A DNA stretch of 64,000 nt from Bartonella apihabitans (GTDB taxonomy: Bacteria; Pseudomonadota; Alphaproteobacteria; Rhizobiales; Rhizobiaceae): assembly GCF_030758755.1 (NCBI RefSeq), contig NZ_CP132387.1:2161001-2225000 (forward strand), in the 5' to 3' direction. Under the pieces are notes generated by a model. It was not told where the DNA came from. It made no database searches and saw only the letters and a program-made list of their open reading frames with translations. Made by a program: the position numbers and the translations under genes. Positions 56,882 through 64,000 of this stretch are shown here, one piece after another. Each line of letters begins with the position of its first letter. Position 1 is the first letter of the stretch.

Positions 56882-57030
56882 TGTTCAATCTCCAGTGTTC
56901 ACGTCAAGCGCATTCCGACAAAAGCCTGTCACACTTTTAAACGGAAATGAAACGATAACAGCACTGAGTTAACGTTTTTGACGGTTGGTTTCAACCCCGC
57001 ATATGCACCAATTTGTTCACATTTCCTGTT

Positions 57031-57390
57031 TTAGAAAACGTAACAATTGCCTTCTGTCGCGTTTTGTCGGTCTGCCACCGAAGAAATAATATTTTGTCTG
57101 TCTGTTACAACTTCGGTCGGAGTCAAATCTTCATAGAGCAATCTGGCTTCCGTAGCAGGCCCCCGACGCTCGCCAAGTCCTGCGACCTTATAAACGACCA
57201 CCGAACGTTCGAGCCGGATAGTCAGGACATCTCCGACTTTTATCGAATAGCCCGGCTTATCAATTTTTACACGATTAACTCTGACCTTGCTGCCCTCGAC
57301 GAGTTTGGCAGCAAGGCTACGCGTTTTGACCGTCCGTGAGAAAAACAGCCACTTGTCCAAGCGCTGTCTCGAAACGGTCTCTTCGCTCAT
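57031..57390 (-). CDS. S4-domain RNA-binding protein (Hsp15/HslR-like)
   Basis: 119 residues. QRLDKWLFFSRTVKTRSLAAKLVEGSKVRVNRVKIDKPGYSIKVGDVLTI is a complete S4 domain. Hsp15 rescues stalled 50S subunits carrying nascent chains. Stop and start overlap with the helicase gene by 4 bases, so the two are translationally coupled. Confidence 0.92.
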   Translation of the reverse strand: MSEETVSRQRLDKWLFFSRTVKTRSLAAKLVEGSKVRVNRVKIDKPGYSIKVGDVLTIRLERSVVVYKVAGLGERRGPATEARLLYEDLTPTEVVTDRQNIISSVADRQNATEGNCYVF

Positions 57391-60329
57391 TTTTTCAATT
57401 GGTCGCGCAATGCTGCGAGTTTTGCAAAAGGCGAATCAGGGTCAACCGGTTTCGGTTGCGACTTTGATTTATGCTGTTTGTAAGAAGCATCCGCTTTCTG
57501 ATTGTTAAAAGACGAATTTTTACGCGGACGTTGTTTGTCACGCCGTGGTTCGCCCGATTTTTCCGGTCTTTCACCGGCTTTTTCAAACTGCTGTGCCGAA
57601 CGCTTCTTTTTATCACCATTCTGCCTTGACTGACGGTAATCGTGACGGCCCTGATAATGCCAAAGCAATACAGGTTTTTCCTCTTCTTCCGTAGTCTTCT
57701 TACCGAAATGAGGCCCGACCGGTTCAGCTTCCGGTGTTTTCACGTCTTGCGTGGCGGCAGTTTCCTTAACTGCAGGGGTCGTCGCAAAATCGCCTACCGG
57801 TTCGGCAGGACGTTCGACAACTGCAGCAGGTTTTGCTTCATCTTTTGTCGCATCAAGCTCCTGAAGCTTGGCAGCAATCTCTGCCTTGTCTTTTTTATCA
57901 AAACGGTAACCCAGACTTTTAAGAACTTCTTCCATATCCTCGGCTGTTGCACCAAGTATCGACATCATTGCCGGAGTAACCAGAAAATGACGCCCGTCAT
58001 AAGCACCGTCCGGACGCGGCCCGCTACCGGGCTTCCAGTTCACTGCATTGCGAATGAGATCGGCGAGACGTTCCAGAATATCGACACGGACAGCGCGCCT
58101 ACCCAGAATCCGATAACCGGCAAGTTGATAAAAGGTCGGGTTGAAAGTCGGGTCGACAACAACCGAAGTTCGACCGGCTGCCAATACTTGCAGAACATCA
58201 CCATAACCCGGCAAATCGCGCGCGTGGTTTTTCAATGCCCATAGAAGCGTAATGGCTTGCGCCGGTGCCGGCTTCAACATCATTGGCAGAAAAATATGAA
58301 AAGCGCCAAAACGTGTTCCGAGTCTTCTCAAAGCTGCACGTGAAATCTGGTCAAGGCTTTTGACCTCTTCTGCAACGTCACGACGCGGCAAAACGCCCAG
58401 ATGTTCGACCAGACGGAATGCCAGTCCACGTGTCATACCGACCAGCGCATCCGCATTGATAAGATCAAAAAGCGGCTTCAATGCTGTTTCAAAATGGAAG
58501 CTCACAAAACGATCGACCCGTTCGGCAACTTTTTCACGAGCCTGACCGGTCAATTGTTCATCGGCAAGCAGTACCGCCCTTGGCTTCAAAATATCATCGG
58601 TTGCAGCAAGGCTTGCCAAAGGTTGTCCAATCCAGCGAACCACACCATCCGAACCGACTGCAAAATCGCCATTGGCCGAAGCGGCCAAACGATCTGCCTT
58701 TTTTTCGAATTCACCGGCCAATATTTTATCCGCAGCAGCCCTTAGAGCTTTTGCATCGGCACCTTCGCCATTGACATCGGCAATAAAACGAAACCCATCA
58801 AGTTTTCCAACATGATGCCCCTCTACGAGAACATCGCCAGTTTGAACTATTTCGGCATCCATCATCACATTCTCTCTAAGCCGCTTCATAAGTACGCTTG
58901 TTCTGCGGTCTACAAATCGTTTCGTCAACCTCTCATGTAACGCATCTGACAATCTATCTTCAATTTCCCGCGTCTTTTCTTGCCAGTGTTGCGGATTGGT
59001 AAGCCATCCGGGTCTGTGAGACACAAATGTCCAGGTTCTAATCTGGGCAATCCGATGCGATAAAGTGTCAATATTACCATCGACTCGATCAGCTTGGGAG
59101 ACCTGCTCGGCCAAATAGTTTTCATTGACGCTGCCGCGTTTTACAAGATCACGATAGATGTTGGCAATAATTTCTGCGTGCTGCGCGGGTGCAATTTTGC
59201 GATAATCGGGAAGTGCACATGCGTCCCAAAGCAATGCCACGCGCTCTGGCCTGTCAGCGAGCCTGGCAATATCATAATCATGCGACAGATTATCAAGAGC
59301 TTGCGCATCCACAGCCGGTAGTGCACGGGCTAGTCCTTCTACGGGGGCTGCCGCTTCCAGTGATTTTCTCAAACTGTCAAGCGTTGTAAAATCGAGATCT
59401 TCGCTGCGCCACTGCAAAACTTTGACCGGATCAAAATGATGTGATTCGATTCGTTCGACAAGATCTTTATCCAAATCGGCAACCCGTCCGGTCACGCCAA
59501 AGGTGCCATCACGCATATGACGGCCGGCACGTCCTGCAATTTGCGCCATTTCCGCTGCTGTCAAATCGCGAAACTGGTATCCGTCAAATTTTCTTGTCTG
59601 GGCAAAAGCCACATGATCGACATCAAGATTAAGTCCCATGCCGATCGCATCGGTTGCAACGAGAAAATCCACATCTCCCGATTGATAAAGGGCTACCTGC
59701 GCATTTCTTGTGCGTGGAGAGAGCGCTCCCATGACCACCGCTGCACCACCGCGCTGGCGCTTGATCAACTCGGCAATTGCATAAACATCATCGGCAGAAA
59801 AGGCGACGATTGCTGTGCGGCTTGGCAAACGGGTCAACTTTTTCGAGCCTGCATAGAGCAATTGGGAAAACCGCGGCCGACTGACAACATTAAGACCGGG
59901 CAAAAGCTTTTGCAGAATGCCTTGCATCGTCGAAGCACCGAGCAACATCGTTTCCTGTGTGCCGCGCAAATGTAAAATCCGGTCGGTAAAAATATGGCCG
60001 CGAGCCAAATCACCGGCAAGTTGCACTTCATCTATCGCAACAAAAGAAGCCTTGGTTTCCCTTGGTAAAGCTTCCACCGTGCAAACAGAATAAGGAGCAC
60101 CGAGAGGAATAATCTTTTCTTCCCCCGTAATGAGAGACACCCGGTTGGGGCCGATCTTTTCACTAATACGGTTATAAACTTCCCGTGCAAGAAGTCGTAA
60201 CGGCAGTCCGATCATTCCGCTATCATGGGCAAGCATCCGCTCGATCGCCAAATGGGTTTTGCCGGTATTTGTCGGCCCCAGAACGGCTGTTACATCACGC
60301 CCCGAAAGGATGAGAGGGGCTTTAGCCAT
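57387..60329 (-). CDS. MgpS/SUV3-type DEAD-box-like helicase
   Basis: 980 residues. ATPase motifs: VTAVLGPTNTGKTHLAIERML (Walker A, near residue 20), VSLITGEEKI, FVAIDEVQLAGDLARGHIFTDRIL (DEVQ), FSADDVYAIAEL, VLVATDAIGMGLNLD (as FLVATDAIGMGLNLDV) and QIAGRAGRH. This is the Suv3 family of RNA helicases; the middle and C-terminal parts match the long Rhizobiales proteins called helicase-related MgpS. The last 170 residues are low-complexity, Lys/Arg/Gln-rich, and probably bind RNA. Upstream there are two LexA-type sites. A role in RNA turnover is inferred. Confidence 0.88.
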   Translation of the reverse strand: MAKAPLILSGRDVTAVLGPTNTGKTHLAIERMLAHDSGMIGLPLRLLAREVYNRISEKIGPNRVSLITGEEKIIPLGAPYSVCTVEALPRETKASFVAIDEVQLAGDLARGHIFTDRILHLRGTQETMLLGASTMQGILQKLLPGLNVVSRPRFSQLLYAGSKKLTRLPSRTAIVAFSADDVYAIAELIKRQRGGAAVVMGALSPRTRNAQVALYQSGDVDFLVATDAIGMGLNLDVDHVAFAQTRKFDGYQFRDLTAAEMAQIAGRAGRHMRDGTFGVTGRVADLDKDLVERIESHHFDPVKVLQWRSEDLDFTTLDSLRKSLEAAAPVEGLARALPAVDAQALDNLSHDYDIARLADRPERVALLWDACALPDYRKIAPAQHAEIIANIYRDLVKRGSVNENYLAEQVSQADRVDGNIDTLSHRIAQIRTWTFVSHRPGWLTNPQHWQEKTREIEDRLSDALHERLTKRFVDRRTSVLMKRLRENVMMDAEIVQTGDVLVEGHHVGKLDGFRFIADVNGEGADAKALRAAADKILAGEFEKKADRLAASANGDFAVGSDGVVRWIGQPLASLAATDDILKPRAVLLADEQLTGQAREKVAERVDRFVSFHFETALKPLFDLINADALVGMTRGLAFRLVEHLGVLPRRDVAEEVKSLDQISRAALRRLGTRFGAFHIFLPMMLKPAPAQAITLLWALKNHARDLPGYGDVLQVLAAGRTSVVVDPTFNPTFYQLAGYRILGRRAVRVDILERLADLIRNAVNWKPGSGPRPDGAYDGRHFLVTPAMMSILGATAEDMEEVLKSLGYRFDKKDKAEIAAKLQELDATKDEAKPAAVVERPAEPVGDFATTPAVKETAATQDVKTPEAEPVGPHFGKKTTEEEEKPVLLWHYQGRHDYRQSRQNGDKKKRSAQQFEKAGERPEKSGEPRRDKQRPRKNSSFNNQKADASYKQHKSKSQPKPVDPDSPFAKLAALRDQLKK

Positions 60330-60426
60330 CGTCTACTCCAAATAATCAGATTTTGCCGGACATAGCCGCCAAAATACGCCTTAACGCCTTATCAAACGAC
60401 AAGCAAGCTTTGTCATTTACGAAACG

Positions 60427-60509
60427 TTAACCATAATTCTTAACCTTTGGAACAGTACCGGAACGAATCAGCGACGAATCGCTGACATTACAATGTTCTT
60501 GATATGTTC
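60427..60509. promoter_or_regulatory. Cluster of LexA-type and CtrA-like sites upstream of the helicase gene
   Basis: GAAC-N7-GAAC at 60450-60464 and GTTC-N7-GTTC at 60495-60509 are both perfect matches to the LexA operator of Rhizobiales, in opposite orientation. Between them lies a TCAGCGA/TCGCTGA hairpin (60468-60485, loop CGAA). A TTAACC...TTAACC 19-mer sits at 60427-60445. The cluster is about 100-180 bases upstream of the helicase start. Confidence 0.55.
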
Positions 60510-60530
60510 TTACCAGATACTGTGTTCTTA

Positions 60531-60647
60531 CTAGGAGAGAAACCAAAATATAGCAATAAGGTCAAGGAATAATCCGGAAAACAGAGCAAACCCGATTAAC
60601 CATAATCGGGGCACATATTGAAGCTTCGGCAGGTATAATCCTTTCAT
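60531..60647 (-). CDS. Possible tiny membrane peptide (doubtful)
   Basis: 38 codons from the ATG at 60647: a short cationic start (MKGLYLPKLQYVPR) followed by one hydrophobic segment of about 22 residues ending FWFLS. Size and shape resemble small membrane toxins of type I systems, and it lies 22 bases from a LexA-type box, though that box is downstream on its own strand. There is no ribosome-binding site, and the frame is open further upstream to 60725. It may be chance. Confidence 0.2.
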   Translation of the reverse strand: MKGLYLPKLQYVPRLWLIGFALFSGLFLDLIAIFWFLS

Positions 60648-61290
60648 GCCGGAAAATATTTTTTGTGATGAAAGATAGCATTCCATGGCGCAAGATATTC
60701 TTTTGTGAAAAGCACTGCTCGACAAACCGGAAATTTGCCTGACGGATCATTCATAACTTTTGACTGTTCTTGAGCTTACAATGTTCTTGAAGCACAATGT
60801 GCCCTGATTCCATTTCCTTATAAACGTGCTTGTCTCATTTCTTTAACGCGCTTTTTTCACCAAACCTTTTTTGCCAATGCATTTCCGTTATGGGCAATAA
60901 AGTTTTCCCGACAAAGTTTGTGCAAGGGCTCTTTAAACCGCTGTTTTCTCTAAGGTAAAACCAAGCACCAACCGGTTCCGAATTTTTGCCGACAAACCGG
61001 TTTGATTGTGAAGCGCGAAGACAAAAAATTGATGAGGAAAATCACATTCGCTATCGACGAGATCGGCTTCTCGTCAAAACTGGAGCAAGACGGGACAAAA
61101 ACAGGAAATCACTTACCGGATTTGAGCGACAGAAACCATTTATAGCCAATCCGGACAGCCATGGTTTTCCGATTCTATCAACGAGTTGCCAAGTCAATTG
61201 GACAATAAAATTCCACAAAACAAGTTGGAGAATTTTTCACCAGACCGGCGCACCAAATGTGTCAAACATCAGTCGAATGATTTGGACACA
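60648..61290. other. Helicase-rpmF gap, no gene supported
   Basis: About 640 bases. TGTTCTTGA-like words recur (60766, 60780), repeating those at 60493. An ORF at 60986-61354 runs through the rpmF terminator and is not credible. No other structure seen. Confidence 0.5.
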
Positions 61291-61320
61291 AAAAAACCGG
61301 CCAATAGACCGGTTTTTCTT
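61291..61320 (-). terminator. Terminator of rpmF
   Basis: AAAACCGG (61293-61300) and CCGGTTTT (61309-61316) form an 8-bp stem; on the minus strand eight T follow. Confidence 0.85.
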
Positions 61321-61336
61321 CAAATTCAAAAAGACT

Positions 61337-61516
61337 TCAGTCTTTCGGTGTTAGAACCTGACGGCCACGATACATACCGGTTTTAAGATCGATATGGTGC
61401 GGGCGACGAAGCTCGCCGGAAGTCTTGTCTTCAACATAGGTCGGAGCCTTGAGGGCATCGGCAGAACGACGCATACCGCGCTTTGACGGTGTCGTTTTTC
61501 GTTTAGGTACAGCCAT
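61337..61516 (-). CDS. rpmF: 50S ribosomal protein bL32
   Basis: 59 residues: [22 protein letters not shown], then [17 protein letters not shown]. The zinc-binding cysteines of some L32 proteins are absent, as usual in alphaproteobacteria. The ATG at 61516 is the universal start; five upstream in-frame codons are ignored. Lies upstream on the same strand as nothing else, so single gene. Confidence 0.97.
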   Translation of the reverse strand: MAVPKRKTTPSKRGMRRSADALKAPTYVEDKTSGELRRPHHIDLKTGMYRGRQVLTPKD

Positions 61517-61792
61517 GGAATTATACTCCAAATTTGCTTAAAACGTATCTGCCACCATAACCCGAAGCTATATCGGCAGACAAAATTATAGAAGGTTTGG
61601 CGAGCCTATACACTGATTATCAGACTTTGACCAGACTGAAATCAGCATTTTTTATGAAATAGGCCGATATTGTGCCTATTATAAGCGGAAAATTTTTAAA
61701 ATCACCTTTTTGCTTAAAATCTTCCAAAACTGCCGGCATGTTTTTGCTGCTCTTGCAAAATTGTCCAACCGGTCAAATCCGACTCAATTTCA

Positions 61793-62521
61793 TTACTGTT
61801 CTGAACCTGTTTCTCGCAAGCATTGGGTATAAGCAGTCGATTGACGGACGCGTTTTTCTATCAGCCGTTCAAGCCTTGTCAAATTCACGGACGGACGGGA
61901 AGGATTACGCAATTTCGGATTGGGTAAAGTGACTGCGAGATAGGCAGCTTGTCTTGGATTGAGATTTTTTGCCGGACGTTTGAAAAAATGTTGTGAAGCA
62001 GCTTCCGCACCATAGATTCCCGGTCCCCATTCGGCGATATTGAGATAAATTTCCATAATACGTCGTTTGGATAGAACAGCATCGGCAACCGTCGCATAAG
62101 GAATTTCAAGACCTTTTCTCAAGTAAGACCGGTCATGCCATAAAAACAGGTTTTTTACCATTTGCATCGTAATTGTCGATGCACCTCTGTTTGCCCCCCC
62201 CTCGCGCGAAATAACAGTTTTCATTGCCTTCCAGTCAACACCGCTATGGGAACAGAATTGGCCATCTTCCGACATGACAACCGCATAAACGAGATTAGGA
62301 GAAATATCGTCAATACTGCGCCACTCCCGCTTATAAGGAGTAAAAGTAATCTGATCACGCAGCATCAAGGTCGAAACCGGATGAATAAATGGCAGATTAT
62401 AAAGAAGCATTAGCAAAAACGGGAAAGATAGCAAAATTGCCAACGCGTAGAGAACCAAGCGAAGTCTTTTCGAATGCCCATTATCAGATCGATCCAGCGA
62501 TTTTCTGTCTTCAGCAAACAA
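61793..62521 (-). CDS. mtgA: Monofunctional biosynthetic peptidoglycan transglycosylase
   Basis: 242 residues. One N-terminal membrane helix (LRLVLYALAILLSFPFLLMLLYNL, about 20-45), then a GT51 domain that polymerises lipid II: VVMSEDGQFCSHSGVDWKAM with the catalytic Glu, RGASTITMQMVKNLFLW, RKGLEIPYATVADAVLSKRRIMEIYLNIAEWGPGIYGAEAASQHFFKRPAKNL with the second Glu region. No transpeptidase domain. In Rhizobiales mtgA neighbours rpmF and ispA, as here. Confidence 0.95.
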   Translation of the reverse strand: MFAEDRKSLDRSDNGHSKRLRLVLYALAILLSFPFLLMLLYNLPFIHPVSTLMLRDQITFTPYKREWRSIDDISPNLVYAVVMSEDGQFCSHSGVDWKAMKTVISREGGANRGASTITMQMVKNLFLWHDRSYLRKGLEIPYATVADAVLSKRRIMEIYLNIAEWGPGIYGAEAASQHFFKRPAKNLNPRQAAYLAVTLPNPKLRNPSRPSVNLTRLERLIEKRVRQSTAYTQCLRETGSEQ

Positions 62522-62665
62522 TTAAGCCTCGTTCAATCTTCATTCCCCGTTTATAATCGTCTCGCGATTTATCTCTTTTTTATATCTTTATTGTCTAACT
62601 CATAAGTGTTGACGGCAAGGTTGGAATGTTTCATGTCCATCTTGCAAAGATTAAAGGAATTCTCA

Positions 62666-63568
62666 ATGGAAGATTTTACCAATTTACTTGCAAAAAATGC
62701 CCGCCAGATTGGTGAAATGCTGGATGCAAAACTCTCCAGCCATATCGAGACGGGAGAAATTGCCCGCCCGCCCCGTCTTCTTGCCGCAATGCGCCATGGT
62801 GTTTTAAATGGTGGCAAGAGATTGCGGCCTTTTCTTGTTATCGAGACTGCCCGACTTTTTGACGCCAATATCGAAGCGGCACAATGTGTTGGCGCAGCCC
62901 TTGAAGCAATCCATTGCTATTCATTGATACATGACGATTTACCGGCCATGGATAATGATGATTTGCGGCGCGGCAAGCCTACCGTCCATAAAGCATTCGA
63001 CGAAGCGACGGCTATCCTCGCCGGTGACGCATTATTGACAATTGCTTTTGATTTTCTCTCCGATGATAAACTGGAACTTGATGCAAAAATCCGGATCAAA
63101 TTGATAAATGGTCTTGCCCGCAGTGCCGGTCTTGGCGGCATGGTTGGCGGGCAAGTGCTGGATCTCGAAGCAGAAACAAAAAAACCTGACGAAAGCGGCA
63201 TTATTACATTGGAAGCGATGAAAACCGGTGCACTTATCCGCTATGCCTGCGAAGCCGGTGCTATTCTTTCGAATGCCACCCGCGAAGACCGCGAAAGACT
63301 TTCCGAATTCGGCGCGGCGATCGGCTTGGCTTTCCAGCTTGCCGATGACGTCCTTGACGTGACTTCCGATACCAAAGCGCTCGGCAAAACTGCCGGAAAG
63401 GATATTGCAGCTAATAAAGCAACTTTGGTTGCCCTCCATGGTGTCGAATGGGCCAGGCACCAACTGGAGGGGCTGATGAAACAGGCTGATGACTTGCTTG
63501 AACCATTTGGCAACAAGGCCGATATTCTAAAGCAGACAGCAAGATTTATTATAGAAAGAAAAAACTGA
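62666..63568 (+). CDS. ispA: Polyprenyl synthetase, farnesyl diphosphate synthase type
   Basis: 300 residues. First Asp-rich motif in SLIHDDLPAMDNDDLRRGKPTVH (DDxxxxD form of the short-chain bacterial FPP synthases), second in FQLADDVLDVTSDTKALGK; GGKRLRPFLVIE binds the allylic diphosphate and GGMVGGQVLDLEAE follows. It supplies C15 diphosphate for undecaprenyl-phosphate, quinones and hopanoids. ATG at 62666 has AAAGGA 8 bases upstream; the frame opens at 62606 but has no site there. Divergent from mtgA, which uses the lipid carrier. Confidence 0.94.
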   Translation: MEDFTNLLAKNARQIGEMLDAKLSSHIETGEIARPPRLLAAMRHGVLNGGKRLRPFLVIETARLFDANIEAAQCVGAALEAIHCYSLIHDDLPAMDNDDLRRGKPTVHKAFDEATAILAGDALLTIAFDFLSDDKLELDAKIRIKLINGLARSAGLGGMVGGQVLDLEAETKKPDESGIITLEAMKTGALIRYACEAGAILSNATREDRERLSEFGAAIGLAFQLADDVLDVTSDTKALGKTAGKDIAANKATLVALHGVEWARHQLEGLMKQADDLLEPFGNKADILKQTARFIIERKN

Positions 63569-63926
63569 ACAACAAAAAAAGACCTGCAAAAAAACTTCAG
63601 GCATTCATAGCGCATTCGCGGTGAATGTCATGCGTTTACGAGCAGACGAAAAGACGCATTCGAACTTTCGTTAAAGCCAAGTGATTATCTTCTGCGGTAA
63701 AGAAAAATGTTTTCGCGTTTATTTCGCTCAATAAATGAAGCTTTTTTGATGTTTTTAAAGAAGCCACTCTTTGCCGGACGTTTTGGGCGCTTGCTCTTTT
63801 CACAAGATAACTGCTTCGGTAATGATGTGTGGCATTTTCCTTTAATATCGCTTTCTCTCGCCCCTTCAAGAACTTATCATTAACAAAGCAAAAGACATTT
63901 AAACCGGAAGACTTCGGAAAATACAC
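63569..63926. other. ispA-yigZ gap, no gene supported
   Basis: 358 bases. A 96-codon ORF on the minus strand (63636-63926) has no recognisable family, is Lys/Ser-rich and abuts the start of the next gene; I regard it as chance. No clear terminator after ispA, only A- and T-rich tracts. Confidence 0.4.
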
Positions 63927-64000
63927 ATGGCCTTTACTCTTGCTTCTGCAACCGAGCTTATGGAAGAAATTAAAAAAAGCCGTTTTTTAACGCGTGCCTT
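63927..64000 (+). CDS. IMPACT/YigZ-family protein (partial, N-terminal 24 residues)
   Basis: Starts at the ATG at 63927 with GGAAAA upstream and runs off the window. The visible peptide has EEIKKSRFLTRA, the conserved start of YigZ/IMPACT-family proteins (EIKKSRFIA). These have a ribosome-related fold and act in translation control or proteolysis. Only the N-terminus is visible, so the call is tentative. Confidence 0.5.
   Translation, partial: MAFTLASATELMEEIKKSRFLTRA

Noticed and set aside
60986..61354. 122-codon ORF between the helicase and rpmF
   Set aside because: Runs through the rpmF terminator and into rpmF; composition is not protein-like.
63636..63926. 96-codon minus-strand ORF next to the yigZ-like start
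   Set aside because: No recognisable motif, no ribosome-binding site, and it fills a promoter region.
1..64000. CRISPR arrays, prophage, insertion sequences, tRNA genes, secretion or defence systems
   Set aside because: None seen by reading; repeats found are isolated pairs, and all sizeable ORFs are explained by core genes.

Overview
The window is chromosomal DNA of an alphaproteobacterium of the order Hyphomicrobiales (Rhizobiales), most likely Bartonellaceae. The evidence is a Brucella/Bartonella-type porin starting after an AADV signal-peptide junction, an Omp25/31-like barrel protein, and the order-typical set GapR (DUF2312), TrcR (DUF1013), RcdA (DUF1465), CarD, RpoH and an MgpS/SUV3-type helicase. 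GC is moderate (mid-40s by eye). I see no phage, insertion sequence, CRISPR array, tRNA or rRNA. This is almost entirely core genome.

Layout. 0-3.7 kb: partial glycerate 2-kinase, a DUF883 protein plus a membrane protein, an outer-membrane barrel protein, glmM. 3.9-13.5 kb (minus): ftsH, tilS, cpoB, pal, tolB, tolA, tolR, tolQ, i.e. envelope constriction and proteostasis. 14-19.9 kb: trcR, a damaged quinone oxidoreductase, two DUF465 proteins, purE-purK, rpmJ, a TPR protein. 20-26.7 kb: 6S RNA, 5-formyl-THF cyclo-ligase, ymdB-type phosphoesterase, yebC, rpmE, an exporter ABC protein, an FAD oxidoreductase. 26.8-30 kb (minus): suhB, efp, Sel1 protein, ThiE-like protein. 30-35 kb: opgC, rcdA, ruvC-ruvA-ruvB-ybgC. 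35-38 kb: an orphan amino-acid binding protein, an AT-rich gap, a porin. 38-46.6 kb: glycolysis/pentose genes fba, pgk, gap, tkt, then DUF4164-zapA (divergent) and pyk. 46.6-54 kb: DUF1036, N-formylglutamate amidohydrolase-like, gapR, ABC-F ATPase, small lipoprotein, thiN, M48 protease, CDF transporter. 54-64 kb: rpoH, carD, fdxA, S4 protein, helicase, rpmF, mtgA, ispA and the start of an IMPACT/YigZ-family gene.

Two things stand out. First, neighbourhoods that are normally contiguous (zapA-ssrS-fau, yebC-ruvC, ybgC-tolQ) are cut up and interleaved; an inversion of about 21 kb (13.6-34.9 kb) would put ybgC back next to tolQ. Second, five otherwise intact genes carry frameshifts (ftsH, ruvB three times, qor twice, a Sel1 gene, a CDF transporter). 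In ruvB all three breaks, and in ftsH the single break, fall on the codon after a glycine where the family has Gly-Pro. That suggests a sequence-dependent read/assembly error, although real decay cannot be excluded from the sequence alone.

I did not find an undescribed defence or biosynthetic system. The most intriguing non-coding segment is 60.43-60.51 kb: two perfect LexA-type half-site pairs in opposite orientation around a hairpin, beside a 19-mer shared with another promoter, and next to a possible tiny membrane-peptide ORF.
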